Assembly (NCBI RefSeq): GCF_022565915.1
Contig: NZ_JAJOYX010000005.1
Location: 1 to 64,000 of the forward strand
Length of the DNA stretch: 64,000 nucleotides
Origin: Nesterenkonia sp. LB17
Lineage (GTDB): Bacteria > Actinomycetota > Actinomycetes > Actinomycetales > Micrococcaceae
Direction: 5' to 3'
The translations under genes were made by a program, and so were the position numbers. Of this stretch, positions 43,963-52,164 are shown in pieces. How positions within the stretch are numbered: the stretch's first letter is position 1; each line of letters starts with the position of its first letter. The notes under the pieces were generated by a model. The model was not told the DNA's origin and searched no databases. It saw only the letters and a program-made list of their open reading frames with translations.

Positions 43963-45088
43963 TCAAGTCTTGGGTGCCCTGAGGCAGCTCGACCGTGAAG
44001 ACGGCTCCCTTTCCGGTCCCCTCGCTGAACGCCCAGACGGATCCTCCATGAGCGGTGACTATGGAACGCACGATCGCGAGTCCGATCCCAGATCCACCGT
44101 GGGTGCGGTCGCGTGCGCTGTCCACGCGGTAGAAGCGCTCAAAGAGGTGGGCAAGGTGTGCCGGGTCGATTCCGTGGCCGGTGTCGACGACGTCGACGGT
44201 CACATGGGATCTGGATGCCCGTGCACTGAGGGTCACCTCGTCGCCGCGCTCGGTGTGGTGCAGTGCGTTGTCCAGCAGATTGGTCAGGACCTGACCGATG
44301 CGGTCGCGATCCGCGGTGATCGTCGCGGCTCTTGCGCGGTTGCCGATCTTGATCTCGAGGTTCACCCCGGCGGCCTGATAGCGAGCGCGGATCTGGGCAG
44401 ACGCGGCATCCAGGAGCTCACCGAGCTGGACCGGGGCGAGCCGCAGGTCCAGGCACCCCTCTTCTGCGGCGCTGACCAGAGAGATGTCCTCAGCAAGGCG
44501 TGTGAGGCGCTCGGTCTGTTCTCTGAGCATGACCAGGGTTTCGTCGTCGGCGTGGGCGATCCCGTCCTGCATCGCTTCGAGATATCCGTCAACCGTGGAC
44601 ACCGGTGTGCGCATCTCGTGGGCCAGATCTGAGAGCAGGCGCTTGCGCGTGAGCTCCGTGCGGTCCAGCTCTGCGGCCATGCTGTTGAACGCGACCATCA
44701 GCTCAGTGAACTCTGCTCCGATGCTGCTCTCCGGGACCCTCGCGGAGTAGTCGCCGTCCGTGATCTCGACGACCGCAGAGCGGATCTTGCGGATCGGCCG
44801 GACCAGCCGGCGCACGAGGATCACGGTGACGACGACGGAAGTCCCGAAGGCTGTCAGGAGGGCCAGCAGGAGGGACAGTCTCCATGCCGCATCGAATGCT
44901 TCCTCGGCGTGGGCGACGATGCCTGGATCGGGGTTGGAGGTTTCGACCATCTCCATATGGTCATCGAAGATTGCCGGTCCCACGATGAGAGCAACGACCC
45001 AGGCAGTCACCACCGCCACACCCAGCACAAGGATGAGCGCCGCCAGGATCCGGGTGCCCAGCCCGGTGAATCGCCTCTGTCCGATCAA
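43949..45088 (-). CDS. Sensor histidine kinase, probable copper sensor (CopS-like)
   Basis: The 379-residue protein starts at TTG 45088, overlapping the regulator stop (TTGA). Two membrane helices (about residues 12-34 and 70-92) flank a short outer loop that contains FDDHMEMVE, a His/Met pair fit for Cu(I). HAMP follows, then the H-box DLAHEMRTPVSTVDGYLE, N-box NLLDNALHHTERGDE and G-boxes DTGHGIDP and GGSGIGLAIV. The location beside copB, DUF305 and BNR genes supports copper sensing. A different periplasmic signal remains possible. Confidence 0.87.
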   Translation of the reverse strand: MIGQRRFTGLGTRILAALILVLGVAVVTAWVVALIVGPAIFDDHMEMVETSNPDPGIVAHAEEAFDAAWRLSLLLALLTAFGTSVVVTVILVRRLVRPIRKIRSAVVEITDGDYSARVPESSIGAEFTELMVAFNSMAAELDRTELTRKRLLSDLAHEMRTPVSTVDGYLEAMQDGIAHADDETLVMLREQTERLTRLAEDISLVSAAEEGCLDLRLAPVQLGELLDAASAQIRARYQAAGVNLEIKIGNRARAATITADRDRIGQVLTNLLDNALHHTERGDEVTLSARASRSHVTVDVVDTGHGIDPAHLAHLFERFYRVDSARDRTHGGSGIGLAIVRSIVTAHGGSVWAFSEGTGKGAVFTVELPQGTQDLMKVP

Positions 45089-45768
45089 CGTGGCGGTCCC
45101 GTCTTGTACCCGATGCCACGGACCGTGTGGATGAACCGGGGGTTCGCGGAATCATCCCCCAGCTTTCGGCGGAGGTGCCCGATATGGACATCGACCAGGT
45201 GTTTGTCTCCGAACCACTCATCACCCCACACCTTGGTGATCAGTGCGCTCCGGCTCTGTGCCACTCCGGGTTCCGCGAGAAGCGTCGCCAGGAGCTCGAA
45301 CTCGGTCAAGGTGAGATCCACGAGCTGACCCCGCAGTTGAACTTCACGTCCCGCCAGATCGACGCGGAGGTCCCCCAGCTGGTAGGTGACGAGGTCCGAG
45401 CCGGAGGCGTTTCGTGGCCTGCGCAGCATCGCCTTCACGCGCAGCACCAGTTCTCGTGGGCTGAAGGGCTTGGTCACATAGTCATCGGCGCCGACGGACA
45501 GTCCGATCAGACGGTCCACCTCCTCGGCGCGGGCCGTGAGCATGATGATGTAGCAGTCCGAGAACGTCCGGATCTGTCGGCAGGCTTCCACGCCGTCCAG
45601 GCCAGGCAGGCCGAGGTCAAGGATGACGACGGCGGGGCTCTGTTCGCGAACGATATCCACGGCGTGGGATCCATCTCCGGTCGCCACGACGCGGAACCCA
45701 TCGCGGATGAGGTATTGCTCGATCAGGTGGACCAGTGGCGCCTCGTCGTCCACCACCAGGATCTTCAT
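45085..45768 (-). CDS. OmpR-family response regulator, probable CopR
   Basis: Start at ATG 45768 with GGAAGG upstream; 227 residues. The receiver domain has KILVVDDEAPL, phosphorylation Asp in VVILDLGLPGLDG and the Lys in YVTKPFSPREL. The C-terminal winged helix has LVDLTLTEFELLATLLAEPGVAQSRSALITKVWGDE and VDVHIGHLRRKLGDD. It is first in the operon, with the kinase gene following by a TTGA overlap. The three 11-base-spaced TGAAG repeats nearby are what such a regulator would bind. Confidence 0.92.
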   Translation of the reverse strand: MKILVVDDEAPLVHLIEQYLIRDGFRVVATGDGSHAVDIVREQSPAVVILDLGLPGLDGVEACRQIRTFSDCYIIMLTARAEEVDRLIGLSVGADDYVTKPFSPRELVLRVKAMLRRPRNASGSDLVTYQLGDLRVDLAGREVQLRGQLVDLTLTEFELLATLLAEPGVAQSRSALITKVWGDEWFGDKHLVDVHIGHLRRKLGDDSANPRFIHTVRGIGYKTGPPR

Positions 45769-45807
45769 GGGACCTTCCCCGACAGCTGACATGGTCCCGA
45801 TACTAGA

Positions 45808-47853
45808 TCAGCCTGCGCGACCCATGTCGTCGAGCCAGCTGGCGTGCCAGGCCAGGGCGGCGTTCCAGTTGATCGTCGTCTCATTGGTGGACCAGGAGTC
45901 AGACGCGTCGATGTAGCAGAACTGCGGCGCGCAGCCAGAGAGATCACCCTGTGCCGTGGGATCGCCGAGGACGGAGTTGGCCCCGCCGGCAAGCTTGCCG
46001 GCGGGGAACGGCGGCAGCCGCTCGTGATCGGCCGCGTACCAGCGGCTGTGCATGTTTTCAGAGAAGTACGTGCCGTAGCCGGAGACGTAGGAGTTGTTGA
46101 TCGCGTTGCGGCCCAGGACATAGTCGATGGCCTCGATCCCGGCTTCGCGGTACCGGGTCTCGCCGGTGAGGTCGAAGGCGGTGGCGATCACCGCGGCGTT
46201 GTTGAGCACCATATGGTTCGACCCCCAGTCGTATTCCTCCGGGGCATAGGGGTGGCCGAAGGGCTGATCCTGCTGGACCGCCAGATAGGCGTCGGCGGCG
46301 TCGACCACGGAATCGATCACCGCCTCACGGTCCTCCAGGTCGCTGTCCACGGTCGCTAGATCCAGGCGGGCGGCAGCGGCGGTGTTCTTCCAGTCGAAGG
46401 CCGGGGTGCCGAAGACCTGGTCCTCGGCGCCGCCCACATGATGCACGTTGGTGCGCACCGCGTCCTCATAGCTGGCTGACCCCGTGGTCAGGTACAGCTG
46501 CGCGGCCGCCCAATAGAACTCGTCGCTGAACTCGTGATCGTTATAGGGACCACCGCCGGGATTCGGGTCAACACCGTCGGGGCCCCGGAAGATGCTGGAG
46601 TGCTCGGCGGCGGCAGCCCAGGCAGATTCCGCAGCGTCGAGCAGCTCATCGGCGAACTCTTCGTCGTACTGGTCATAGAGGCGGGCGCCGTGAGCTGCGG
46701 CGGCTGCCAGGTTCAGCGTCGCGGCGGTGGAGGGCCGGTGCAGATACCGCGGCATCGGGTCCTCGTGCGGGAGGGTGTCCATTCCGGTCCAGGCGATGTC
46801 GTGCAGCTTGTGGTGCGCCATCCCGCCGGCATCGATCTCGACCCCGTCGATCGTCATCCAGGTGTCGGCGGGCACCTGCATGGAGAGCATCCATTCAAGG
46901 TTCCAGCGAGCCTCGTCAAGGATGTCCGGCACCTCGTTGCCCCGCTCGGGGATCAGCAGGGTCTCGTCACCCAAGGCCTCGTCCACGGTTACCTCGGCGT
47001 TCTGGCTGCGCTCATAGGTGGCCAGCAGCTGCCACACCGAGATGCCCGAGTTGACCACGTATTTGCCATGGTCGCCCGCGTCATACCAGCCACCTGCAGC
47101 ATCCAGGGCGTAGCCCTCCGGGCAGCGCCACGCCTCGGGGTCGCCATAGACGTCCGCGCTGGCGTGCTGCTCCGCCCCGTTCCACACGAAGCGCTCCGCC
47201 GGCAGGCAGGGCACCTGCAGATCCCCCCGGTTGGGGACGTCGGCGTCGGGCAGGTCTTCCCATGGGGGCACGAATTCCGTGACGTGCCCGGCAGGGCGCT
47301 CGTACTCCTGCCTCTCGAGGCTCCCGTCGACCTCGATCGGTTCAATCGCGATGCCGGATCGATGCGTGTAGTAGACGTTCAGGGCATCATGGCGCAGTGG
47401 GGTGTATAAGTCCTCGGTGATGTCGAAGGGGTAGCTCTGCTCGCCCTCGGCGGTCAGCGTGTAACCCGCCCCGGAGTCGCCGTGATCGCTGAAGTCGATG
47501 GTGTGGACGTCGAGTCCCGCCGACGGGTCGAACCCTTGCGGGGTCGACTCTCCTTGCGCGGCGAGCCCGCCGTCGTCGTCGAGCAGCTGCCAGCTCACCG
47601 CTTCCGTCTGATCGCTGACCAGCGTTGCGCGCTTTGGGCCGTCGGGCAGGTAGCCGAGCTGGTTGACGCGCACGCGTGGCCCGGTCTCATGCCCGAAGGA
47701 CGCCGCTGCCGACTCGTCATTGCTGGACGTTGAGCCCTCGTCGGCGTGGGTATTCTCGCTGGCGCAGCCCAGTAGGGCGAGGACGGCGACAGCGAGGGTC
47801 GCCGCCCCTCTGGCGGGGAGGAAACCGACTCGCTGAGTGGACCTGGGGTGCAT
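45808..47853 (-). CDS. Glycoside hydrolase family 9 lipoprotein (endoglucanase type)
   Basis: ATG 47853 gives 681 residues; upstream sequence in the same frame is not part of it. The signal peptide ends LLGC, a lipobox, followed by a Ser/Asp/Glu linker. Then comes an Ig-like CelD_N domain (VRVNQLGYLPDGPKRATLVSD) and the (alpha/alpha)6 catalytic domain with base Asp in GGWYDAGDHGKY, His in NMHSRWY and acid Glu in STNETTINWNA. All catalytic residues are present, so it should cut cellulose or related beta-1,4-glucans outside the membrane. No carbohydrate-binding module is visible. It is 39 bases from the response regulator gene, same strand. Confidence 0.92.
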   Translation of the reverse strand: MHPRSTQRVGFLPARGAATLAVAVLALLGCASENTHADEGSTSSNDESAAASFGHETGPRVRVNQLGYLPDGPKRATLVSDQTEAVSWQLLDDDGGLAAQGESTPQGFDPSAGLDVHTIDFSDHGDSGAGYTLTAEGEQSYPFDITEDLYTPLRHDALNVYYTHRSGIAIEPIEVDGSLERQEYERPAGHVTEFVPPWEDLPDADVPNRGDLQVPCLPAERFVWNGAEQHASADVYGDPEAWRCPEGYALDAAGGWYDAGDHGKYVVNSGISVWQLLATYERSQNAEVTVDEALGDETLLIPERGNEVPDILDEARWNLEWMLSMQVPADTWMTIDGVEIDAGGMAHHKLHDIAWTGMDTLPHEDPMPRYLHRPSTAATLNLAAAAAHGARLYDQYDEEFADELLDAAESAWAAAAEHSSIFRGPDGVDPNPGGGPYNDHEFSDEFYWAAAQLYLTTGSASYEDAVRTNVHHVGGAEDQVFGTPAFDWKNTAAAARLDLATVDSDLEDREAVIDSVVDAADAYLAVQQDQPFGHPYAPEEYDWGSNHMVLNNAAVIATAFDLTGETRYREAGIEAIDYVLGRNAINNSYVSGYGTYFSENMHSRWYAADHERLPPFPAGKLAGGANSVLGDPTAQGDLSGCAPQFCYIDASDSWSTNETTINWNAALAWHASWLDDMGRAG

Positions 47854-48120
47854 CGAGGATCCTTGGTTCGGCGGGGGACGGCCCGCTTCGGTGAACGCTG
47901 AGCAGCAACACTGGTTCTGCGGCTCCTCAACGCAGTTTGGCACGACCAACTCAGATGTCAATGGCTTGAGTCGGGGCTGACTTGGCTGAGAACGATCCGG
48001 CCCGCGTCGCAGCGGCGGTGAATGTGGGTGCCCCTCCGAGAACGTGCCGAGAAATAAACCTCGACCTAGGTGGTGTTCTCCCGGACAAGACCACCCACAA
48101 ACTTGAGGATTTCTGATCGT

Positions 48121-49110
48121 ATGGGCGACATCCACCACCTGCTGAACAACACCATCGGCTTCGGCACGGCACCCCTGGGCAACATGTTCCGGGAGATCCC
48201 CGAGGACGAGGCGCTGAGCACAATCGAGGCTGCCTGGGACGCCGGCATCCGCTACTTCGACACCGCCCCGTTCTATGGCGCCGGTCTTGCCGAGAAGCGC
48301 CTCGGCGCCACCCTCGGAAAGAAGCCGCGCGATGAGTTCCTGCTCAGCACCAAGGTCGGGCGCTACATGTCCGATGAGACCGAGGAGAAGGAGGGACTCT
48401 TCGCCGACGGGCGCAGCAACAAGGTCATCACCGACTACACCGCCGAGGCCACGCGGAAGTCGCTGGAGCAGTCCATGGAGCGCCTGGGCACCGACCGGCT
48501 CGACTTCGTGTTCGTCCACGACATCTCCCGGGACTTCCACGGCGACGAATGGATCGCGAAGTTCGAAGAGGCCCGCACCGGCGCGTTCCGCGTCCTCACC
48601 GAGATGCGCGAGCAGGGTCTGATCAAGGGCTGGGGACTGGGCGTCAACACCACGGAACCCATCGAGCTGGCCATGCAGCTGGAGGAGACTCCTCCCGATC
48701 TGAGCCTCTCGGCCACCCAGTACACGATCCTCCAGCACGAGAAGGCGCTGCAGCGGATGATGCCCCGCGCCGAAGCTCAAGGCGTGGGGATCATCGTCGG
48801 CGGACCGTACAACTCCGGAGCGCTGCTGGGCGGGGACCACTTCGACTACACCGAGGCGCCGCAGTCGGTGAAGGATCAGGTGGCCTCGCTGTCAGCCGTG
48901 GCCGCCCGCCACGACGTCGACCTCAAGGCGGCCGCGCTGCAGTTCTCCACCGCCCACCCCGCGACCGTCGCAGTGATCCCCGGTTCAAGCCGGCCGGGCC
49001 GGATCTCAGAGGACATCGCCGCGCTGTCCGCGACGATCCCCGGCGACTTCTGGGATGAGCTGGTCCAGGAAGGCCTGATCTCAGCCAAGGCACCGCTGCC
49101 GCAGGCCTGA
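48121..49110 (+). CDS. Aldo/keto reductase
   Basis: ATG 48121 (GAGGA about 12 bases upstream) gives 329 residues. The catalytic tetrad is visible: Asp and Tyr in YFDTAPFYGAGLAEKRLG, Lys in LSTKVGR and His in FVFVHDISRDF. IPGSSRPGRISEDIAAL is the C-terminal NADP phosphate-binding segment. It resembles D-threo-aldose 1-dehydrogenase/L-fucose dehydrogenase-like enzymes, which oxidise sugars. It is divergent from the GH9 gene (267 bases between starts). That gap holds no supported gene, only a short CGACCTAGGTGG palindrome near 48062-48073. Confidence 0.87.
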   Translation: MGDIHHLLNNTIGFGTAPLGNMFREIPEDEALSTIEAAWDAGIRYFDTAPFYGAGLAEKRLGATLGKKPRDEFLLSTKVGRYMSDETEEKEGLFADGRSNKVITDYTAEATRKSLEQSMERLGTDRLDFVFVHDISRDFHGDEWIAKFEEARTGAFRVLTEMREQGLIKGWGLGVNTTEPIELAMQLEETPPDLSLSATQYTILQHEKALQRMMPRAEAQGVGIIVGGPYNSGALLGGDHFDYTEAPQSVKDQVASLSAVAARHDVDLKAAALQFSTAHPATVAVIPGSSRPGRISEDIAALSATIPGDFWDELVQEGLISAKAPLPQA

Positions 49111-49281
49111 TAGCCACGGCGGTGTCTTGAGTTCGTAGTCCCAGCGTCGCCGCCGGGGGCAGTGTCGCATCGCCTCTAGCGGTCCCTCGGGGTCAGTTCT
49201 ATCGTGGGTGCAATGCGTCCCGTGCGCATGGGGGCGTGTTTCAGATGAGAGCTGTCTACCGGGAGCGGAGGCGTGCAGCTG

Positions 49282-49830
49282 ATGGAAGGACCGATCGAGA
49301 ACCTGACCAACTCTGTGCCGTCATGGGGTGCGAAGATGGCGTTCGGCGAGAGCATCACGATCGGCGGTCGCGAGCTGGTTCCTGCGGCCCTGGTCATCTT
49401 CGGCTTCGGCGGTGGCGGGGGTTCGGGCAGAGTCCCGCCGAGCGGGGAGGACCCGGAAAGAGAAGGCGAAGGCAGCGGTGGCGGGGGCGGCGGCTGCGTC
49501 TTGCCGATCGGTGCGTATGTCGATGGTCCCCACGGGCCGAAGTTTCAGCCCAACCCGGTTGCCACGGTGATCGTGAGCGCGCCGCTCGTGACTGCCCTCG
49601 GCTGGGCGGTGGCCCGGATCATCACCGCCGCAGGCGGGACCGCAGGAACGCCTGCAGCCAGAGGCCACCGGCTCGTGAACCAGCAGACGCGTTCACGGAA
49701 CCGCAGGACTGGCTTGGTGAGTCTGCTGAGTGCCGGAGCTCCTCGACGTCGAACCGTGGGTCTTCTCCGTGGTCGTGCACGCGGAGCGTCAGGGCCGCAC
49801 GGACCTCTTCGGGGGCATCGTTCCCGATGA
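49282..49830 (+). CDS. GerW/YtfJ-like protein
   Basis: ATG 49282 is preferred to GTG 49273 because GGAGG (49267-49271) is ten bases upstream of it. The first 125 residues have the GerW (YtfJ) pattern: NLTNSVPSWGAKMAFGESITIGGRELVPAALVIFGFGGGGGS, a Gly-rich turn with GGGGGGCVLPIGAYV, then a hydrophobic segment around VIVSAPLVTALGWAVA. GerW is known from spore germination in Bacillus, but homologues occur in non-spore-forming actinobacteria. Residues after about 133 are strongly Arg-rich and lie opposite another possible gene (49622-49888), so the true end may be earlier or frameshifted. Confidence 0.7.
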   Translation: MEGPIENLTNSVPSWGAKMAFGESITIGGRELVPAALVIFGFGGGGGSGRVPPSGEDPEREGEGSGGGGGGCVLPIGAYVDGPHGPKFQPNPVATVIVSAPLVTALGWAVARIITAAGGTAGTPAARGHRLVNQQTRSRNRRTGLVSLLSAGAPRRRTVGLLRGRARGASGPHGPLRGHRSR

Positions 49831-49888
49831 GAAGCCTGAGCCGGGCGTCGTCGACGGGGAACACGATCGCTGTTCCGCTCAGACGCAC
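49622..49888 (-). CDS. Possible small gene after the quinol monooxygenase-like gene
   Basis: A GTG at 49888 opens an 88-codon frame, 34 bases after the stop of the same-strand gene at 49923. The first 56 codons look coding by third-base composition and balanced residue use (VRLSGTAIVFPVDDARLRLL, then GNDAPEEVRAALTLRVHDHG), and no family is recognised. The last third is low quality. On the opposite strand a 66-codon frame (49730-49930) and the Arg-rich end of the GerW-like frame cover the same bases. Only one of these can be real; a broken gene is equally likely. Confidence 0.3.
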   Translation of the reverse strand: MRLSGTAIVFPVDDARLRLLIGNDAPEEVRAALTLRVHDHGEDPRFDVEELRHSADSPSQSCGSVNASAGSRAGGLWLQAFLRSRLRR

Positions 49889-49922
49889 CTCGACCCCGAA
49901 CCTGCAGTGCGGGTTGCGGTCT

Positions 49923-50252
49923 TCAGCTGACCTTCATCTCCCCCATCTCATCCCAGCCTGAGCCTTCGACCTGGCGAGAGATGATCTTCGGCGTCGCGAC
50001 CAGAGCCTCGTGCATCGGGCTGCCCGGGGCAGTGGCAGTCCTGAAGTGCTCAGACTCCACGTGAGGTTCCGCGCCGTCGTCCTCGAAGGCCTCTACCAGC
50101 ACGTACTGGTTGGTGTCGTCGAGGCTTCTGGACCATTCGAACCACTTGTTCCTCGGCTCTGCGCGCGTGGCTTCGGTGAACGCGCGGGTGATCTCCGGCC
50201 ACTGCTCAGCGAGCTCCGGCTTGACTTGGAATTTCACGACGATCAGGATCAT
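49923..50252 (-). CDS. Antibiotic biosynthesis monooxygenase-like (ABM) protein
   Basis: The 109-residue protein has the ABM ferredoxin-like fold: ILIVVKFQVKPELAEQWPEIT, EPRNKWFEWSRSLDDTNQYVLVEAFEDDGAEPHVESEHF, and a final strand after IISRQVEG. Such proteins are small dimeric quinol monooxygenases or LsrG-like isomerases. It follows an SDR gene on the same strand after 65 bases, so they probably form one operon. Its substrate is not evident. It may detoxify or process quinol-like products linked to the dehydrogenases nearby. Confidence 0.82.
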   Translation of the reverse strand: MILIVVKFQVKPELAEQWPEITRAFTEATRAEPRNKWFEWSRSLDDTNQYVLVEAFEDDGAEPHVESEHFRTATAPGSPMHEALVATPKIISRQVEGSGWDEMGEMKVS

Positions 50253-50317
50253 GTCTTCTCGCTCCTTCTTGGGTTTTTGGTCGGCGTCACCCGCTGCCGT
50301 TGGTGCGGGGTCCAGTC

Positions 50318-51103
50318 TCAGGAGAACTGCATCCCTCCGTCGACCAGCATCGTCTGGCCGGTGATGTAATCGGAGTCCTCCGAGGACAGGAAGGACACGA
50401 GGCTGGCGACATCGCTGGGTACTGAGACGCGACCAAGCAGAATGTCGCCCGCGTACTTCTTGATCGCCTCGCCCTTCTGGAGGCCCTCTTCGGCGGCGAG
50501 CTTTTCATCGATGAGGTCCCACATGGCTGTTCCCACGATCCCTGGACCGTAGGCGTTGACCGTGATTCCGTACTGGGCCCACTCCATGGCCGCGGCCTGG
50601 GTCAACCCTCGCACCGCCCACTTGCTCGCTGAGTAGGGCGACAGGAGGGCGAAGGGACGGAATGCCACGATGGAGGCGGCGCCGATGATCTTTCCACCGG
50701 TGTTCTGCCCCATCATCTGCCGGGCGGCTGCGCGGTAGGAGTGAAAGACCCCCGTGACGTTGACGTCCATCACCTTCTGGAAGTCCTCAGTCTTGTAGTC
50801 CAACAGCGACTGGACCTGGGCGATGCCTGCATTGGCCACGAAGACATCCAGGGATCCCCCGGTCTCCACTGCCGTGCGGACCAGCGCATCGACCGAGGAC
50901 TCCACGGTCACGTCCACCTCGGCGGCGCTCGCATGTCCGCCTGCGCCGGTGATCGTCTCCACGGTCTCGGCTGCTTCTTCCTGCATGCCTGGCAGATCCG
51001 CGACGACCACGTGCAAACCGTCCTGGCCGAGTCTCTCCGCAATGCCACGCCCGATTCCGCGTCCGGCTCCCGTGACGACGGCGACCCTCAGTTGTGCACT
51101 CAT
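50318..51103 (-). CDS. Short-chain dehydrogenase, acetoin/diacetyl reductase type
   Basis: The 261-residue protein has the cofactor motif VVTGAGRGIGRGIAERLG, NAGIAQ, the active site Ser in IIGAASIVAF and YSASK, and ends DSDYITGQTMLVDGGMQFS, an ending common in acetoin reductases (meso-butanediol dehydrogenases). An NAD(P)-dependent reduction or oxidation of a small hydroxyketone is likely, but sugar and alcohol dehydrogenases also have this layout. It lies between the ABM gene and IclR, all minus strand, with 71 bases between it and the IclR stop. Confidence 0.85.
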   Translation of the reverse strand: MSAQLRVAVVTGAGRGIGRGIAERLGQDGLHVVVADLPGMQEEAAETVETITGAGGHASAAEVDVTVESSVDALVRTAVETGGSLDVFVANAGIAQVQSLLDYKTEDFQKVMDVNVTGVFHSYRAAARQMMGQNTGGKIIGAASIVAFRPFALLSPYSASKWAVRGLTQAAAMEWAQYGITVNAYGPGIVGTAMWDLIDEKLAAEEGLQKGEAIKKYAGDILLGRVSVPSDVASLVSFLSSEDSDYITGQTMLVDGGMQFS

Positions 51104-51174
51104 GCGCTGTTCTCCTCAGGTGTGATGGTCAGCACAGTCTGTGGTGCGTCAGTCGAGACGAGCCAGAAGCTCTC

Positions 51175-51948
51175 TCATCCGGTGAGAACGGTCTTCGATC
51201 CGGCGCGCATATACCGACTGCATCGGCCGGCATATTCGCGCAGAGCAGCTTCGATCTGTGGTTCCAGTCCAGCGGCTCGGCGTGCGGACATGCTGACAGC
51301 GATCGCGCCGACGTTGACTCCGCTGGCACCGCGAACGGGTACGGCTGCGCAGGTTGTCCTAGGCAGAAACTCCTCGTGCTCCCACGCGATCCCCCGGATC
51401 GAGACGGTGTCGAGGTGTTCATCGAGCAGGTCAGGGCGGGCGATCGTGTGAGGAGTCAGGATCGGCATTCCTCGTGCATCGAGATAGGACCTCCTCTCCT
51501 CCTGCGGCATCGAAGCGAGGAGGATCTTGCCGAAGGCCGTTGCATGCGCGGCCTCATGGAATCCGAATCGCAGAGGGCGCAGCCGTGGATGCTTCTCGCA
51601 GTCGGAGAGGTGTGTGAGCACTATGTCCGAGCCGCGGTAGACCGCGAAGTAGGCAGCCGTCTCCATGGTGCGGTGAAGCTCATCCGTAGCCTGTCGGATG
51701 GGGGAGGGTGCCACCAGGCGCTGGCGGAAGGACAGCCCGAGGTCGAAGCACTTGGGCCCCAGCTCGAAACGTCCGTCCTCTTTGAGATGCACGAGGTATT
51801 GAGTCGCCACGAGCTCGCTGAGGAGGCGATAGACGCTGGGGAGCGGGATCTCCAAGCGCTGGGCGACTTCCTTGGCTGTGGCGCTCTCAGACGCCGCGAC
51901 GGCCTCCAGGACAGCGAAGGTTCGGTGGATCACGGCAATGGCTGGCAT
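51175..51948 (-). CDS. IclR-family regulator
   Basis: The 257-residue protein has the N-terminal winged helix VIHRTFAVLEAVAASESATAKEVAQRLEIPLPSVYRLLSELVATQYLV and the effector domain with ATAFGKILLASMPQEERR and FLPRTTCAAVPVRGASGVNVGAIAVSM. IclR proteins sense small carbon metabolites. It is divergent from the dehydrogenase operon at 52.2 kb and upstream of the SDR gene on its own strand, so it is the natural regulator of both arms. A GTTCTC/GAGAAC inverted repeat lies between the divergent genes. Confidence 0.9.
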   Translation of the reverse strand: MPAIAVIHRTFAVLEAVAASESATAKEVAQRLEIPLPSVYRLLSELVATQYLVHLKEDGRFELGPKCFDLGLSFRQRLVAPSPIRQATDELHRTMETAAYFAVYRGSDIVLTHLSDCEKHPRLRPLRFGFHEAAHATAFGKILLASMPQEERRSYLDARGMPILTPHTIARPDLLDEHLDTVSIRGIAWEHEEFLPRTTCAAVPVRGASGVNVGAIAVSMSARRAAGLEPQIEAALREYAGRCSRYMRAGSKTVLTG

Positions 51949-52004
51949 GGGACCTCGTCTCGTCAGGACTCAGGAATCGTGGGCTCGAAGGGCTTGCTCG
52001 GGGT

Positions 52005-52023
52005 GTTCTCGCCCGGTGAGAAC
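52005..52023. promoter_or_regulatory. Inverted repeat in the IclR/dehydrogenase intergenic region
   Basis: GTTCTC (52005-52010) and GAGAAC (52018-52023) are separated by seven bases, and a further GAGAAC occurs at 52061-52066. It is between the divergent IclR and dehydrogenase genes, so it is a candidate IclR site. Confidence 0.45.
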
Positions 52024-52164
52024 CTACCTGTCGAACAGTGTCCCAGATCACATACCGTTAGAGAACAATCACGAGACGATCGCGTGCAGGTCTCCACAGA
52101 AACCCCATCGTGACGGGGCCCCGGGCGGACCTGTCGGCGAGGCTGATCTACAAAGGAGCATCCG

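Noticed and set aside
48062-48073. CGACCTAGGTGG palindrome between GH9 and the aldo/keto reductase as a cellulose-responsive operator.
   Set aside because: Only eight symmetric bases and no similarity to the known cellobiose repressor site.
47854-48840. Upstream 5' extension of the GH9 frame to 1010 codons.
   Set aside because: It covers the divergent aldo/keto reductase gene; the GH9 lipoprotein signal at 47853 fixes the true start.
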